22,880 nt of DNA, taken from Lachnospiraceae bacterium UBA3850. Lineage in GTDB: Bacteria > Bacillota > Clostridia > Lachnospirales > Lachnospiraceae. The position numbers and the translations under genes were made by a program. The notes below the pieces were generated by a model. That model saw only the letters and a list, made by a program, of their open reading frames with translations. It was not told the origin of the DNA and ran no database searches. Shown here in pieces: positions 1 to 7,787 of the stretch (position 1 is the stretch's first letter; each line of letters begins with the position of its first letter). Where the stretch lies: the NCBI GenBank assembly GCA_002392655.1, contig DGHK01000052.1:46935-69814 (forward strand), read 5' to 3'.

Positions 1-64
1 CAAGGGTATCAAGTATGATTATGAGGTTATCAGACGTAAGGTCGGTAAGGCCGGTAAGAAGTAA
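1..64 (+). CDS. rplF: 50S ribosomal protein L6, C-terminal end (partial)
   Basis: Only the last 20 codons are present; the reading frame starts at base 2 and stops with TAA at 62-64. The translated tail ends in RRKVGKAGKK, the lysine/arginine/glycine-rich C-terminus typical of bacterial L6, which binds 23S rRNA near the sarcin-ricin loop. L6 sits directly before L18 in the spc operon, which is what follows here after 19 bases. The start lies outside the window. Confidence 0.93.
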   Translation, partial: KGIKYDYEVIRRKVGKAGKK

Positions 65-83
65 GATAAGGAGAGAGTAAGAT

Positions 84-452
84 ATGATTAACAAGGAATC
101 AAGAAATGTTATTCGTCAGAAGAAACATTTAAAGATCAGAAATCGTTTCAGCGGAACAGCTGAAAGACCTAGACTTGCCGTTTATAGAAGCAATAATCAT
201 GTATACGCTCAAGTTATCGACGATACAGTTGGTAAGACGATTGTTTCTGCTTCAACGGTTGAGAAGAAAGTAGCTTCCGAATTAAAGAAGACAAATGATA
301 TTGATGCTGCAGCTTATGTAGGCAAGGTTATTGCTGAGAGAGCTATGGCTGCAAACATCAAAGAGGTAGTGTTTGACAGAGGTGGCTTTATCTATACAGG
401 TAAGGTTAAGGCACTTGCAGAGGCTGCAAGAGAAGCCGGACTCGTATTCTAA
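84..452 (+). CDS. rplR: 50S ribosomal protein L18
   Basis: The protein has 122 residues, the usual length for L18, which binds 5S rRNA and helps mount it on the large subunit. Recognisable stretches are the basic N-terminus (residues 1-30), the core [20 protein letters not shown] near residues 28-47, and the C-terminal block [26 protein letters not shown]. The start has an AAGGAGAG ribosome binding site just upstream. It lies between rplF and rpsE exactly as in the conserved spc operon and shares their transcript. Confidence 0.98.
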   Translation: MINKESRNVIRQKKHLKIRNRFSGTAERPRLAVYRSNNHVYAQVIDDTVGKTIVSASTVEKKVASELKKTNDIDAAAYVGKVIAERAMAANIKEVVFDRGGFIYTGKVKALAEAAREAGLVF

Positions 453-470
453 TAAGGAGGGAGCATAAGA

Positions 471-980
471 ATGAAGCATGCAAAAATAGATGTAAGCCAG
501 TTAGAGCTTGACGATAGCGTAGTAGCAATCAAACGTGTAACCAAGGTTGTTAAGGGTGGACGTAACATGAGATTCTCTGCACTCATCGTTGTTGGTGATC
601 GTAATGGTCACGTAGGTGCTGGTATCGGAAAAGCAGCAGAAATTCCTGAGGCTATCAGAAAGGCTAAGGAAGATGCAATAAAGAAGCTTGTTACTGTTCC
701 AATCAATGAAAACGGAAGTATTCCTTATGGATATACAGGTGAGTTCGGAAGCGCTAAGGTTCTCCTTAAGTCAGCTCCTGAAGGTACAGGTATCATCGCT
801 GGTGGTCCTGCTCGTTCCGTACTTGAACTTGCAGGATACAAAAATATTCGTACAAAGTCACTTGGTTCAAATAACAAGCAGAATGTAGTACTCGCAACAA
901 TCGAGGGACTTAAGTCCATCCAGGATCCGGAAGAAATCGCAAGACTTCGTGGTAAGTCTGTTGCTGAGATTCTCAACTAG
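471..980 (+). CDS. rpsE: 30S ribosomal protein S5
   Basis: The protein has 169 residues, normal for S5, a small-subunit protein at the mRNA entry site involved in decoding accuracy. The N-terminal double-stranded-RNA-binding domain is evident, with [19 protein letters not shown] near residue 25 and [20 protein letters not shown] near residue 45. The C-terminal S5 fold contains [28 protein letters not shown] ribosome binding site precedes the ATG. The gene is 18 bases after rplR and 13 before rpmD, so it is translated as part of the same mRNA. Confidence 0.98.
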   Translation: MKHAKIDVSQLELDDSVVAIKRVTKVVKGGRNMRFSALIVVGDRNGHVGAGIGKAAEIPEAIRKAKEDAIKKLVTVPINENGSIPYGYTGEFGSAKVLLKSAPEGTGIIAGGPARSVLELAGYKNIRTKSLGSNNKQNVVLATIEGLKSIQDPEEIARLRGKSVAEILN

Positions 981-993
981 GAGGTAAGAAAAG

Positions 994-1173
994 ATGGCAG
1001 ATACATTAAAAGTAACATTGGTAAAATCACCTATAGGATGCGTTCCTAAGCATAGAAGAACAGTTGAGGCTCTTGGACTTAAGAAGCTTAACAAGACAGT
1101 TGAACTTCCTAACAATGCTGCAACTAAGGGAATGATCAAGCAGGTAGAATATTTACTTAAGGTTGAAGAATAA
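994..1173 (+). CDS. rpmD: 50S ribosomal protein L30
   Basis: This 59-residue protein begins [16 protein letters not shown] and contains the L30 core [20 protein letters not shown], followed by [15 protein letters not shown]30 is a small single-domain large-subunit protein that binds 23S rRNA. The start is preceded by AGGAGGTAAGAAAAG, whose first bases overlap the rpsE stop. Position between rpsE and rplO is canonical. Confidence 0.97.
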   Translation: MADTLKVTLVKSPIGCVPKHRRTVEALGLKKLNKTVELPNNAATKGMIKQVEYLLKVEE

Positions 1174-1187
1174 GGAGGTCTAAGAGG

Positions 1188-1628
1188 ATGGATTTATCAA
1201 ATCTTGCGCCAAATGAGGGTGCAAAAACTCGTGATGACTTCAGACGTGGTCGTGGTCACGGATCAGGAAACGGAAAAACAGCCGGTAAAGGTCATAAAGG
1301 ACAGAAAGCTCGTTCCGGAGCTCCAAGACCGGGATTCGAGGGAGGTCAGATGCCACTCTTCAGACGTATACCTAAGAGAGGCTTTAAGTGTAGAAATTCA
1401 AAGACTATCGTTAGCATTAACGTATCAGATCTTAACAGATTTGAGGATGGTGCAACTGTTACAGTTGAATCTCTTAAAGAGGCAGGACTTGTAAAGAACT
1501 CTAGAGATGGCATAAAAGTTTTAGGAAATGGAGAGCTTACTAAGAAGCTTACAGTTTCAGTTAATGCTGCAAGCAAGGCTGCAGTAGAGAAGATTGAGGC
1601 AGCAGGCGGAAAAATAGAGGTGGTTTAG
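1188..1628 (+). CDS. rplO: 50S ribosomal protein L15
   Basis: The protein has 146 residues, the standard L15 size. The glycine/arginine-rich N-terminal extension that threads into 23S rRNA is clear (RRGRGHGSGNGKTAGKGHKG, residues about 19-38), followed by PGFEGGQMPLFRRIPKRGF. The C-terminal globular domain ends in KIEAAGGKIEVV. An AAGGAGGTC ribosome binding site lies before the ATG. Only one base separates its stop codon from the secY ATG, suggesting translational coupling of L15 and SecY. Confidence 0.98.
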   Translation: MDLSNLAPNEGAKTRDDFRRGRGHGSGNGKTAGKGHKGQKARSGAPRPGFEGGQMPLFRRIPKRGFKCRNSKTIVSINVSDLNRFEDGATVTVESLKEAGLVKNSRDGIKVLGNGELTKKLTVSVNAASKAAVEKIEAAGGKIEVV

Positions 1629-1629
1629 T

Positions 1630-2949
1630 ATGTTTAAAACCATTAGAGATGCGTTTAAAGTAAAAGAAATAAGAAATGGAATAATATTTACATTTTTTAT
1701 TCTCATAATAGTAAGACTTGGTTCGCTCATTCCTACACCTGGAGTTGACGTTTCAAAGGTAAGCAACTTCTTTAATAATAATCTGGGTGAGGGTGCTAAT
1801 TCACTGCTCAGTTCATTCACCGGTGGATCATTCCAGAGGATGTCCATCTTTGCACTGTCAGTAACACCATACATTACATCATCCATCATCATCCAGCTTC
1901 TCACTATTGCAATTCCTGCTCTTGAGGAAATGCAGAAGGATGGAGCTGATGGTAGAAAGAAGATGACAGCAATTACGAGAGTTGTTTCAGTTGCTCTTGC
2001 TATTATCGAGAGTATTGGACTTTCAATTGGCTTCGGACGTTCAGGACTTCTTTATCACTATAATTTCCTGTCCGTAGCAGTAATAGTCATCACATTAACA
2101 GCCGGAAGTACATTTGTTATGTGGCTCGGTGAGAGGATTACAGAAAGAGGTATCGGAAATGGTATCTCAATCATCCTCCTTATTAACATCGTTTCACGTA
2201 TGCCTAACGACTTCTATAACCTTTATGAGATGTTCGTAAAGGGTAAGTCAACGGTTAACATGATAATCGCTGCAACAGTGATCCTTGCTATAGTTATTAT
2301 TACAACTGTACTTACGATCATACTTAATGATGCAGAGAGAAGAATTCCGGTATCATACGCGCAGAAGGTACAGGGGAGAAGACAGGTTGGAGGAAGTTCA
2401 TCACATATTCCTCTCAAAGTAAATACAGGTAACGTTATGCCTATTATCTTCGCATCAACACTTATGTCGATACCTAGTATCATTAAGAATCTTTTCGGTA
2501 TTAATGTTAAGAGTGCAATAGGTAATAAGATTCTTGAGGGAATGCAGACAAACTACTGGTTCAGACCGGGTTATCCTTGGGCATATATCGGACTTGCAGT
2601 TTATATCCTTCTGGTATTCTTCTTTGCTTATTTCTATACATCAATATCATTTAACCCTATGGAGGTTGCTAACAACCTCAAGAAACAGGGAGGCTTTGTT
2701 CCGGGTATCAGACCTGGTAAAGCAACACAGGATTATCTGAATAAGATCCTTAATTACATAGTTCTTATCGGAGCTATCGGACTTATCATAGTTGCAATCA
2801 TACCTATCTTCTTTAACGGTAGATTCAGCGCAGAGGTTTCATTCGGTGGAACATCACTCATCATTATCTGTGGTGTTATCATAGAGACCATCAAGCAGAT
2901 TGAGTCCAAGATGATAGTTCGTAACTATTCAGGATTCCTGAACAGCTAA
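1630..2949 (+). CDS. secY: Preprotein translocase subunit SecY
   Basis: SecY is the pore-forming subunit of the SecYEG channel in the cytoplasmic membrane, exporting unfolded preproteins and inserting membrane proteins. The 439-residue product has the expected ten hydrophobic segments. Family signatures include the plug/TM2 region FTGGSFQRMSIFALSVTPYI (around residue 64), ITERGIGNGISI (around residue 170), the cytoplasmic loop RRIPVSYAQKVQGRR (around residue 237) and NPMEVANNLKKQGGFVPGIR (around residue 338). It starts one base after the rplO stop and uses a GAGGTGG ribosome binding site inside the end of rplO. Confidence 0.98.
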   Translation: MFKTIRDAFKVKEIRNGIIFTFFILIIVRLGSLIPTPGVDVSKVSNFFNNNLGEGANSLLSSFTGGSFQRMSIFALSVTPYITSSIIIQLLTIAIPALEEMQKDGADGRKKMTAITRVVSVALAIIESIGLSIGFGRSGLLYHYNFLSVAVIVITLTAGSTFVMWLGERITERGIGNGISIILLINIVSRMPNDFYNLYEMFVKGKSTVNMIIAATVILAIVIITTVLTIILNDAERRIPVSYAQKVQGRRQVGGSSSHIPLKVNTGNVMPIIFASTLMSIPSIIKNLFGINVKSAIGNKILEGMQTNYWFRPGYPWAYIGLAVYILLVFFFAYFYTSISFNPMEVANNLKKQGGFVPGIRPGKATQDYLNKILNYIVLIGAIGLIIVAIIPIFFNGRFSAEVSFGGTSLIIICGVIIETIKQIESKMIVRNYSGFLNS

Positions 2950-2954
2950 TAATC

Positions 2955-3066
2955 AAATGAGTCAGTGGGAACGGTTCTGTCAGTTTATGGGACGGTTCTC
3001 CTTGACTCATTTTGTGGACTTTTTGTAAAACAAGTCATAGAGAACCGTCTTCACTCGACTGGTTCC
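2955..3066 (+). repeat. Palindromic repeat-like element in the secY-adk gap
   Basis: This 112-base stretch is built of related blocks. GGGAACGGTTCT (2967-2978) and GGGACGGTTCTC (2989-3000) are near-direct copies, and GAGAACCGTC (3040-3049) is the inverted copy. Around the first two, AAATGAGTCA (2955-2964) pairs perfectly with TGACTCATTT (3003-3012). The GACGGTTCTC/GAGAACCGTC pairing competes with the outer stem, so two mutually exclusive folds exist. From memory, AACGGTTCTC/GAGAACCGT palindromes recur between genes in many Clostridia, so a dispersed repeat is likely; this was not checked. The first stem followed by TTTTG could act as a weak terminator. A poor promoter (TTGACT, 18 bases, TAAAAC) also overlaps it. 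Confidence 0.6.
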
Positions 3067-3081
3067 GGAAAGGAGTAGCTT

Positions 3082-3723
3082 ATGAAGATTATAATGCTTG
3101 GAGCTCCTGGTGCCGGAAAAGGTACTCAGGCTGACATGATTTGTAATAAGTATAATGTACCTCATATTTCTACTGGAGATATCTTCCGTGCAAATATAAA
3201 GAATGGTACAGAGCTTGGTCAGAAAGCAAAGGGTTATATGGATGCAGGAGAGCTTGTTCCTGATTCACTGGTTGTTGATCTTGTTATCGATCGTATACAC
3301 CAGGATGATTGTTCAAACGGATATGTACTTGACGGTTTCCCAAGAACAATTCCACAGGCTGAGGCTCTTGACGCAGCACTTGCTGAGGCAGGTGAGGCAG
3401 TAGATTATGCTATAAATGTAGACGTTCCTGATGAGAATATAGTTACACGTATGTCAGGAAGACGTGCATGTGTAAAATGTGGTGCTACATATCACATCAA
3501 GTACAATGCTCCTAAGACAGAGGGAATCTGTGATAACTGCGGAAGCGAGCTTATTCAGAGAGAAGATGATAAGCCGGAGACAGTTCTTAACAGACTTTCT
3601 GTTTATCACGAGCAGACACAGCCACTTATTGATTACTATGACGGAAAAGGCATAGTAAAGAATATAGATGGAACAAAGGATCTGGATGCAGTATTTGCTG
3701 ATATTACAGCAATACTCGGTTAA
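3082..3723 (+). CDS. adk: Adenylate kinase, zinc-lid type
   Basis: Adenylate kinase interconverts ATP + AMP and two ADP in the cytoplasm. The 213-residue protein has the P-loop GAPGAGKGT at residues 7-15, the NMP-binding segment [12 protein letters not shown], and the conserved DGFPRT. The lid domain carries four cysteines (C130, C133, C150, C153) in CVKC...CDNC, the structural zinc site of many Gram-positive adenylate kinases. An AAAGGAG ribosome binding site precedes the ATG. In many Firmicutes map lies next; here infA follows after 18 bases. Confidence 0.98.
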   Translation: MKIIMLGAPGAGKGTQADMICNKYNVPHISTGDIFRANIKNGTELGQKAKGYMDAGELVPDSLVVDLVIDRIHQDDCSNGYVLDGFPRTIPQAEALDAALAEAGEAVDYAINVDVPDENIVTRMSGRRACVKCGATYHIKYNAPKTEGICDNCGSELIQREDDKPETVLNRLSVYHEQTQPLIDYYDGKGIVKNIDGTKDLDAVFADITAILG

Positions 3724-3741
3724 TTAAAAAGGAGTGAACAT

Positions 3742-3960
3742 ATGTCCAAAGCTGACGAAATTGAGTGCGAAGGTGTAGTATTGGAAAAGCTTCCAAATGC
3801 CATGTTCAAGGTTGAGCTTGAGAATGGCCATGAGATACTTGCTCATATAAGCGGAAAGCTTCGTATGAACTATATCAAGATACTTCCCGGAGATAAGGTA
3901 ACAGTGGTACTTTCACCATATGACCTCTCAAAGGGCAGAATCACTTGGAGAGCGAAGTAA
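3742..3960 (+). CDS. infA: Translation initiation factor IF-1
   Basis: The 72-residue protein is the full length of IF-1, a single S1/OB-fold domain that binds the ribosomal A site during initiation. Diagnostic stretches are [39 protein letters not shown] and the C-terminal [26 protein letters not shown] ribosome binding site precedes the ATG. It is 18 bases after adk. A small hairpin (TAATTGCG at 3961-3968 with CGCAATTA at 3974-3981) begins directly after the stop codon; with no U-tract it is not a terminator. Confidence 0.98.
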   Translation: MSKADEIECEGVVLEKLPNAMFKVELENGHEILAHISGKLRMNYIKILPGDKVTVVLSPYDLSKGRITWRAK

Positions 3961-3994
3961 TAATTGCGTATTTCGCAATTAGTTAAGAAAGTTC

Positions 3995-4023
3995 TTGCAT
4001 TTAGCACAGAAAAATGTTAGAGT
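3995..4023 (+). promoter_or_regulatory. Possible weak internal promoter before rpmJ
   Basis: TTGCAT (3995-4000) and TAGAGT (4018-4023) are separated by exactly 17 bases and lie about 40 bases upstream of rpmJ. The -35 matches only the TTG of the consensus and the -10 matches four of six bases. An internal promoter here would let rpmJ and the alpha-type genes be expressed apart from the upstream operon. The match is weak. Confidence 0.3.
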
Positions 4024-4062
4024 AGACATTTGCAGGACACTTTTGGAAAGGAGAGTATTTTA

Positions 4063-4176
4063 ATGAAGGTACGCGCATCAGTTAAACCGATTTGCGATAA
4101 GTGCAAAATCATTAAAAGAAAAGGCAGAATACTTGTTATCTGCGAAAATCCAAAGCACAAACAGCGTCAAGGATAA
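4063..4176 (+). CDS. rpmJ: 50S ribosomal protein L36, zinc-binding form
   Basis: This 37-residue protein has the standard L36 length and begins [15 protein letters not shown]. The zinc ligands C11, C14, C27 and H32 of the C+ form are all present, in CDKC and CENPKH. L36 is a small 23S rRNA-binding protein of the large subunit. A GGAAAGGAGAG ribosome binding site precedes the ATG. It lies between infA and rpsM as in most bacteria, but the gap to rpsM is unusually long (283 bases) and structured. Confidence 0.98.
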   Translation: MKVRASVKPICDKCKIIKRKGRILVICENPKHKQRQG

Positions 4177-4199
4177 TCAATAATTCAAATTCTTGTAAA

Positions 4200-4440
4200 A
4201 GGAGACTGTCAGGAGATGTTTAGCCCATCAGATCGGTAGTCGCCTTGCTTTGTGCGTTTGCTACCTGGTTAAGGTACAGAGGCGTGAGTATCTACATGCT
4301 GAAGACTTTGATGTAAGGTAGGGCAATTTGTACTATATAAGTAGTACGGACAAAACGCGGCACTAGCGCGTCTAATGCTAGTGAAACATCGGATTCTTAT
4401 AATAAGGATTCGTAGCGGCTGAAGAAACATTTAGTTAGAT
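4200..4440 (+). promoter_or_regulatory. Structured mRNA leader of rpsM with a pseudoknot
   Basis: The 283-base gap before rpsM holds no credible gene but is dense in pairing. GCCC (4223-4226) pairs with GGGC (4321-4324) to close a domain. Inside it, GGTAG (4235-4239) pairs with CTACC (4261-4265). Its loop CGCCT (4241-4245) pairs with AGGCG (4280-4284), giving an H-type pseudoknot. TACAT/ATGTA (4293-4297, 4311-4315) forms another arm. Three simple hairpins follow: GTACTA/TAGTAC (4330-4347), CACTAGC/GCTAGTG (4361-4383), and a 9-pair stem at 4390-4412. The gene set downstream (S13-S11-S4-RpoA-L17) is the same as the E. coli alpha operon, where S4 binds a pseudoknot before rpsM. An analogous autoregulatory leader is inferred; homology to the E. 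coli RNA is not evident. Confidence 0.6.
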
Positions 4441-4459
4441 TAATTTGGAGGTAGAATTA

Positions 4460-4828
4460 ATGGCTCGTATTTCAGGTGTAGATTTACCTAGAGACAAGCG
4501 TGTTGAGATTGGTCTTACTTATATCTATGGTATAGGTCTCACAACATCTCGCAAAATCCTTGAGACAGCAGGAGTTAATCCTGATACTAGAGTTAAGGAT
4601 CTTACAGACGATGAGGTTAGAAAGATCAGTGATTATATCAACGAGCACGTAATGGTTGAAGGTGATCTCAGACGTGAGACAGCGCTTAACATCAAGCGCC
4701 TGCAGGAGATAGGTTGCTATCGAGGCATACGTCACAGAAAGGGTCTTCCAGTTCGTGGACAGAACACAAAGAACAATGCTCGTACACGTAAGGGACCTAA
4801 GAAGACAGTTGCAAACAAGAAGAAGTAA
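4460..4828 (+). CDS. rpsM: 30S ribosomal protein S13
   Basis: S13 sits in the head of the small subunit and contacts P-site tRNA and the large subunit. The start at 4460 gives [20 protein letters not shown], the canonical N-terminus, and has TTGGAGG 8 bases upstream; an in-frame ATG at 4445 falls on the ribosome binding site and is rejected. The product is 122 residues. The helix-turn motif [14 protein letters not shown], the segment [17 protein letters not shown] and the basic tail [15 protein letters not shown] are all typical. Confidence 0.98.
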   Translation: MARISGVDLPRDKRVEIGLTYIYGIGLTTSRKILETAGVNPDTRVKDLTDDEVRKISDYINEHVMVEGDLRRETALNIKRLQEIGCYRGIRHRKGLPVRGQNTKNNARTRKGPKKTVANKKK

Positions 4829-4853
4829 TTATTGATTTGGAGGATATAAGTTA

Positions 4854-5252
4854 ATGGCTAGTAATAAGGTTACAAAGAAAGTAACTAAAAAGCGTAATAG
4901 AAGAAGCGTTGAGCACGGTGCTGCTCATATCCAGGCTTCATTTAATAACACAATCGTAACATTAACAGATTCCGAAGGAAATGCACTTTCATGGGCAAGT
5001 GCAGGTGGACTTGGATTCAGAGGATCAAAGAAGTCAACACCATATGCTGCTCAGATGGCTGCAGAGACAGCTGCTAAGGCTGCTGCTCCTTACGGACTTA
5101 AGAAGATAGATGTTATGGTTAAGGGACCAGGTTCAGGCCGTGAGGCTGCTATTCGTGCTCTTGCTGCATGTGGACTTGAGGTTCTTACAATTAAGGATGT
5201 TACACCGGTACCACACAACGGTTGTCGTCCACCAAAGAGAAGAAGAGTCTGA
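4854..5252 (+). CDS. rpsK: 30S ribosomal protein S11
   Basis: The protein has 132 residues, normal for S11, a platform protein of the small subunit near the mRNA exit. It contains [18 protein letters not shown] (from about residue 22), [20 protein letters not shown] and the near-invariant C-terminus [20 protein letters not shown] precedes the ATG. It lies 25 bases after rpsM and 18 before rpsD. Confidence 0.98.
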   Translation: MASNKVTKKVTKKRNRRSVEHGAAHIQASFNNTIVTLTDSEGNALSWASAGGLGFRGSKKSTPYAAQMAAETAAKAAAPYGLKKIDVMVKGPGSGREAAIRALAACGLEVLTIKDVTPVPHNGCRPPKRRRV

Positions 5253-5270
5253 TAGGGAGGTACATTTAGA

Positions 5271-5864
5271 ATGGCAATTAATAGAACACCGGTTCTCAAG
5301 AGATGTAGATCACTTGGCCTGGAGCCTATGTATCTCGGCGTAAACAAGACATCTCGCAGAAAGAGTATAAGAAGTAATAGAAAAGTAAGTGAATATGGAC
5401 TTCAGCTTCGTGAGAAGCAGAAGGCAAAGTTTATCTACGGAGTACAGGAGAAGCCTTTCCGTAATATGTATGAGAAGGCAGAGAGAATGCCCGGACTTGT
5501 AGGTACAAACCTGATGCAGCTTCTTGAGCTTAGACTTGACAATATTGTTTTCCGTCTTGGTTTTGCAAGAACAAGACGTGAGGCAAGACAGGTTGTTTCT
5601 CATAAGCATGTAACAGTAAACGGAAAGGTTGTAAATATCCCATCATACAAGGTAAGTGTTGATGATGTTATTGAAATCAAGGAGAAGAGTAAGTCTATCC
5701 AGAGATTCAAGGATATTACAGAGGCAAATGCCGGAATCAGCGTTCCTGCATGGCTTGAAGGAGATTCTGAGAAGCTTTCAGGTAAGGTAGTTCAGATACC
5801 TCTCAGAGAACAGATAGATGTTCCAGTAAACGAGACACTTATCGTCGAGCTGTATTCTAAGTAA
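5271..5864 (+). CDS. rpsD: 30S ribosomal protein S4, zinc-free form
   Basis: S4 is a primary 16S rRNA-binding protein that nucleates small-subunit assembly and is the usual translational repressor of its operon. The 197-residue product has [20 protein letters not shown] in the middle. The S4 RNA-binding domain ([38 protein letters not shown]) covers about residues 86-150. Only one cysteine (C12) lies near the N-terminus, so this is the form without the four-cysteine zinc site. A GGGAGG ribosome binding site precedes the ATG. The structured RNA upstream of rpsM is the obvious candidate target for feedback by this protein. Confidence 0.98.
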   Translation: MAINRTPVLKRCRSLGLEPMYLGVNKTSRRKSIRSNRKVSEYGLQLREKQKAKFIYGVQEKPFRNMYEKAERMPGLVGTNLMQLLELRLDNIVFRLGFARTRREARQVVSHKHVTVNGKVVNIPSYKVSVDDVIEIKEKSKSIQRFKDITEANAGISVPAWLEGDSEKLSGKVVQIPLREQIDVPVNETLIVELYSK

Positions 5865-5946
5865 GATTCACTGATTTGGGACGTAAAGTCCCGAGTCCTG
5901 TGGAGGAGCTTATTTATACAGTATATATATGTATGGAGGTTTATGA

Positions 5947-6903
5947 ATGTTCGAATTTGAAAAGCCAAGGATAGTTATTGACGAAAAGTCAGAAGATAAC
6001 AAGTACGGAAGATTTGTGATAGAGCCGCTTGAAAGAGGTTATGGAACAACTCTTGGTAATTCTCTTCGTAGAGTTATGCTCTCATCCCTTCCGGGAACTG
6101 CTGTAAGCTTTGTAAAGATTAAGGGAGTTCTTCATGAGTTCACTTCACTCCCAGGAGTAAAGGAAGATGTTACAGAGATAGTAATGAACATCAAAGAGCT
6201 TTGCATAAAGAACAATTCTTCAAGCGATGAACCTAGAACTGCATTTATTGAAGCATCAGGAGACAAGGTTGTTACTGCTGCAGATATCAATCATGATCCG
6301 GAGCTTGAGATACTTAATCCTGATCTTGTTATTGCGAACCTTAATGGTCCGGATGCAAAACTTGATATGGAACTCACAATCACTAACGGTCGTGGATATG
6401 TAAGCGCCGATAAGAATAAGGAACGTGAGACTTCTATAGATCTGATAGCTGTTGATTCTATCTACACACCTGTTGAGAGAGTAAATATTACTGTTGAGAA
6501 CACACGTGTAGGCCAGATCACAGACTACGACAAGCTTACAATAGATGTATATACAAATGGAACATCAGCTCCTGATGATGCTATCAGCTATGCTGCTAAG
6601 ATTCTTACTGAGCATCTTGATCAGTTTGTAAATCTTTCTGAGGCTGTAAAGGATAAGAAGATCATTGTTGAGAAACCAACAGATGTTCCTGATACAAAGA
6701 AAACAGATATGACAATCGATGAACTTGAACTTAGTGTTCGTTCATTCAACTGTCTGAAGAGAGCAAACATCAACACAGTAAGCGAGCTTTGTAGCAAGAC
6801 AATTGATGAGATGATGAAGGTCAGAAACCTTGGTCGTAAGTCACTTGAAGAGGTTGTTGCTAAGCTTAATGAACTTGGACTTTCTCTTAATACAGGAGAA
6901 TAA
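5947..6903 (+). CDS. rpoA: DNA-directed RNA polymerase subunit alpha
   Basis: Alpha dimerises to nucleate RNA polymerase assembly and its C-terminal domain contacts UP elements and activators. The 318-residue product has the N-terminal domain ([20 protein letters not shown], then [13 protein letters not shown]) in roughly residues 1-235. A linker follows, then the helix-hairpin-helix C-terminal domain ([33 protein letters not shown]) from about 258 to 312. GGAGG lies 7 bases before the ATG. The 82-base gap from rpsD contains a small GGGAC/GTCCC hairpin (5878-5892) and an AT-rich stretch. Confidence 0.98.
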   Translation: MFEFEKPRIVIDEKSEDNKYGRFVIEPLERGYGTTLGNSLRRVMLSSLPGTAVSFVKIKGVLHEFTSLPGVKEDVTEIVMNIKELCIKNNSSSDEPRTAFIEASGDKVVTAADINHDPELEILNPDLVIANLNGPDAKLDMELTITNGRGYVSADKNKERETSIDLIAVDSIYTPVERVNITVENTRVGQITDYDKLTIDVYTNGTSAPDDAISYAAKILTEHLDQFVNLSEAVKDKKIIVEKPTDVPDTKKTDMTIDELELSVRSFNCLKRANINTVSELCSKTIDEMMKVRNLGRKSLEEVVAKLNELGLSLNTGE

Positions 6904-6911
6904 AACTACTA

Positions 6912-7016
6912 GAAAAACCACTAGCGTGGTTTTTCAGCAGGATTGTTTCGCAATCCTGGTCAGAACCACTCACGCGGAAGGACTAAGTACGCACAGTGAA
7001 GACCCCGCATATGCGG
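6912..7016 (+). promoter_or_regulatory. Three successive hairpins between rpoA and rplQ
   Basis: The 133-base gap contains three perfect hairpins. GAAAAACCAC/GTGGTTTTTC is at 6912-6935 (10 pairs, loop TAGC), CAGGATTG/CAATCCTG at 6938-6958 (8 pairs, 5-base loop), and the palindrome CCGCATATGCGG at 7005-7016, right next to the AGGAGG of rplQ. The first ends in five T residues within its 3' arm and could attenuate transcription. The last may affect L17 translation. No gene is visible here. Such a structured gap inside the alpha operon suggests separate control of L17 or an RNA processing site. Confidence 0.6.
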
Positions 7017-7036
7017 AGGTAAGGAGGAATATTTAA

Positions 7037-7573
7037 ATGGCACAGTATAGAAAACTCGGAAAGAAGTCAGACCAGAGAAAGGCACTTCTCAGAAGTCAGG
7101 TAACACAGCTTATCTATCATGGTAAGATCAAGACTACTGAGGCTAGAGCTAAGGAAGTTAAGAAGATAGCAGAGCATCTTGTAACTCTTGCTATTAAGGA
7201 AAAGGATAACTTCACAGAGGTTAAGGTTCAGGCTAAGGTAGCACGTAAGGATAAGGACGGAAACAGAGTAAAGGAAGTTGTAGACGGTAAGAAAGTTACT
7301 GTTTATGATACAGAGGAGAAGACAGTTAAGAAGGATATGCCTTCAAGACTTCATGCTCGTAGAGAGATGCTCAAGGTTCTTTATCCTGTATCAGAGATAC
7401 CTGAGGCAGCTGAGGGAAAGAAGAAGGCTATTAAGAAGGTGGATCTTACAGAGAAGCTTTTTGGTGAGTATGCATCAAAATACGAAGGACGTAAGGGTGG
7501 ATATACCAGAATAGTTAAGATAGCTCAGCGTAAGGGTGATGGTGCTCTTGAGGTCATACTTGAGTTTGTATAA
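7037..7573 (+). CDS. rplQ: 50S ribosomal protein L17 with an internal insertion
   Basis: The N-terminal part is unmistakable L17: MAQYRKLGKKSDQRKALLRS, then QLIYHGKIKTTEARAKEVKK. The C-terminal GGYTRIVKIAQRKGDGALEV is equally typical. The product has 178 residues, whereas most bacterial L17 proteins have about 110-130. The extra sequence lies in the middle (roughly residues 70-140), is rich in K, E and V, and includes RKDKDGNRVKEVVDGKKVTV. L17 contacts 23S rRNA near the exit tunnel. The ribosome binding site is AAGGAGG. A strong terminator follows, so this is the last gene of the operon. Confidence 0.97.
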   Translation: MAQYRKLGKKSDQRKALLRSQVTQLIYHGKIKTTEARAKEVKKIAEHLVTLAIKEKDNFTEVKVQAKVARKDKDGNRVKEVVDGKKVTVYDTEEKTVKKDMPSRLHARREMLKVLYPVSEIPEAAEGKKKAIKKVDLTEKLFGEYASKYEGRKGGYTRIVKIAQRKGDGALEVILEFV

Positions 7574-7602
7574 AACCTATTTATAAGGTAAACTGACATT
7601 AT

Positions 7603-7636
7603 GTGGCATCTGCTTTTGCAGATGCCACTTTTTGTT
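7603..7636 (+). terminator. Intrinsic terminator of the ribosomal operon
   Basis: GTGGCATCTGC (7603-7613) pairs perfectly with GCAGATGCCAC (7618-7628) around a TTTT loop, and six T residues follow at once. It lies 30 bases after rplQ and is a textbook rho-independent terminator. Confidence 0.95.
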
Positions 7637-7645
7637 ATCTATGAG

Positions 7646-7787
7646 TTAATGCAGTTTAATTATGACATACAAAACATAGAATGCTTGTGCATTCGAATGT
7701 TTGTATGGCATAATTAAACTATATTAGGCGAAGCCTAATCATCGTTGAACAAGAGGCGAGAATCGCCGGGTTCAACGATTGCATTAA
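7646..7787 (+). other. 142-nt four-way-junction structure (RNA element or small palindromic element)
   Basis: TTAATGCA (7646-7653) pairs with TGCATTAA (7780-7787) as a closing stem. Packed inside with almost no unpaired bases are three arms. Arm A (7654-7719) is a long hairpin with stems GTTTAATTATG/CATAATTAAAC, CATACAA/TTGTATG and AATGC/GCATT. Arm B (7723-7739) is ATTAGGC/GCCTAAT with loop GAA. Arm C (7741-7779) is ATCGTTGAAC/GTTCAACGAT continued by GGCGA/TCGCC with loop GAA. The first terminator is already behind it and the ECF transporter ATPase gene is ahead, so it may be a leader RNA, a separate small RNA, or a MITE-like insert. An extended -10 (TGGCATAAT, 7706-7714) lies in the 3' arm of arm A, which leaves room for a promoter instead. 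No known family was recognised. Confidence 0.65.

Noticed and set aside
725..976. Open frames on the strand opposite the ribosomal genes, here and elsewhere in the window
   Set aside because: They lie wholly within well-identified genes, have no ribosome binding sites, and encode nothing recognisable.
4445..4459. Start of rpsM five codons upstream
   Set aside because: It falls on the TTGGAGG ribosome binding site of the canonical MARISGVD start.
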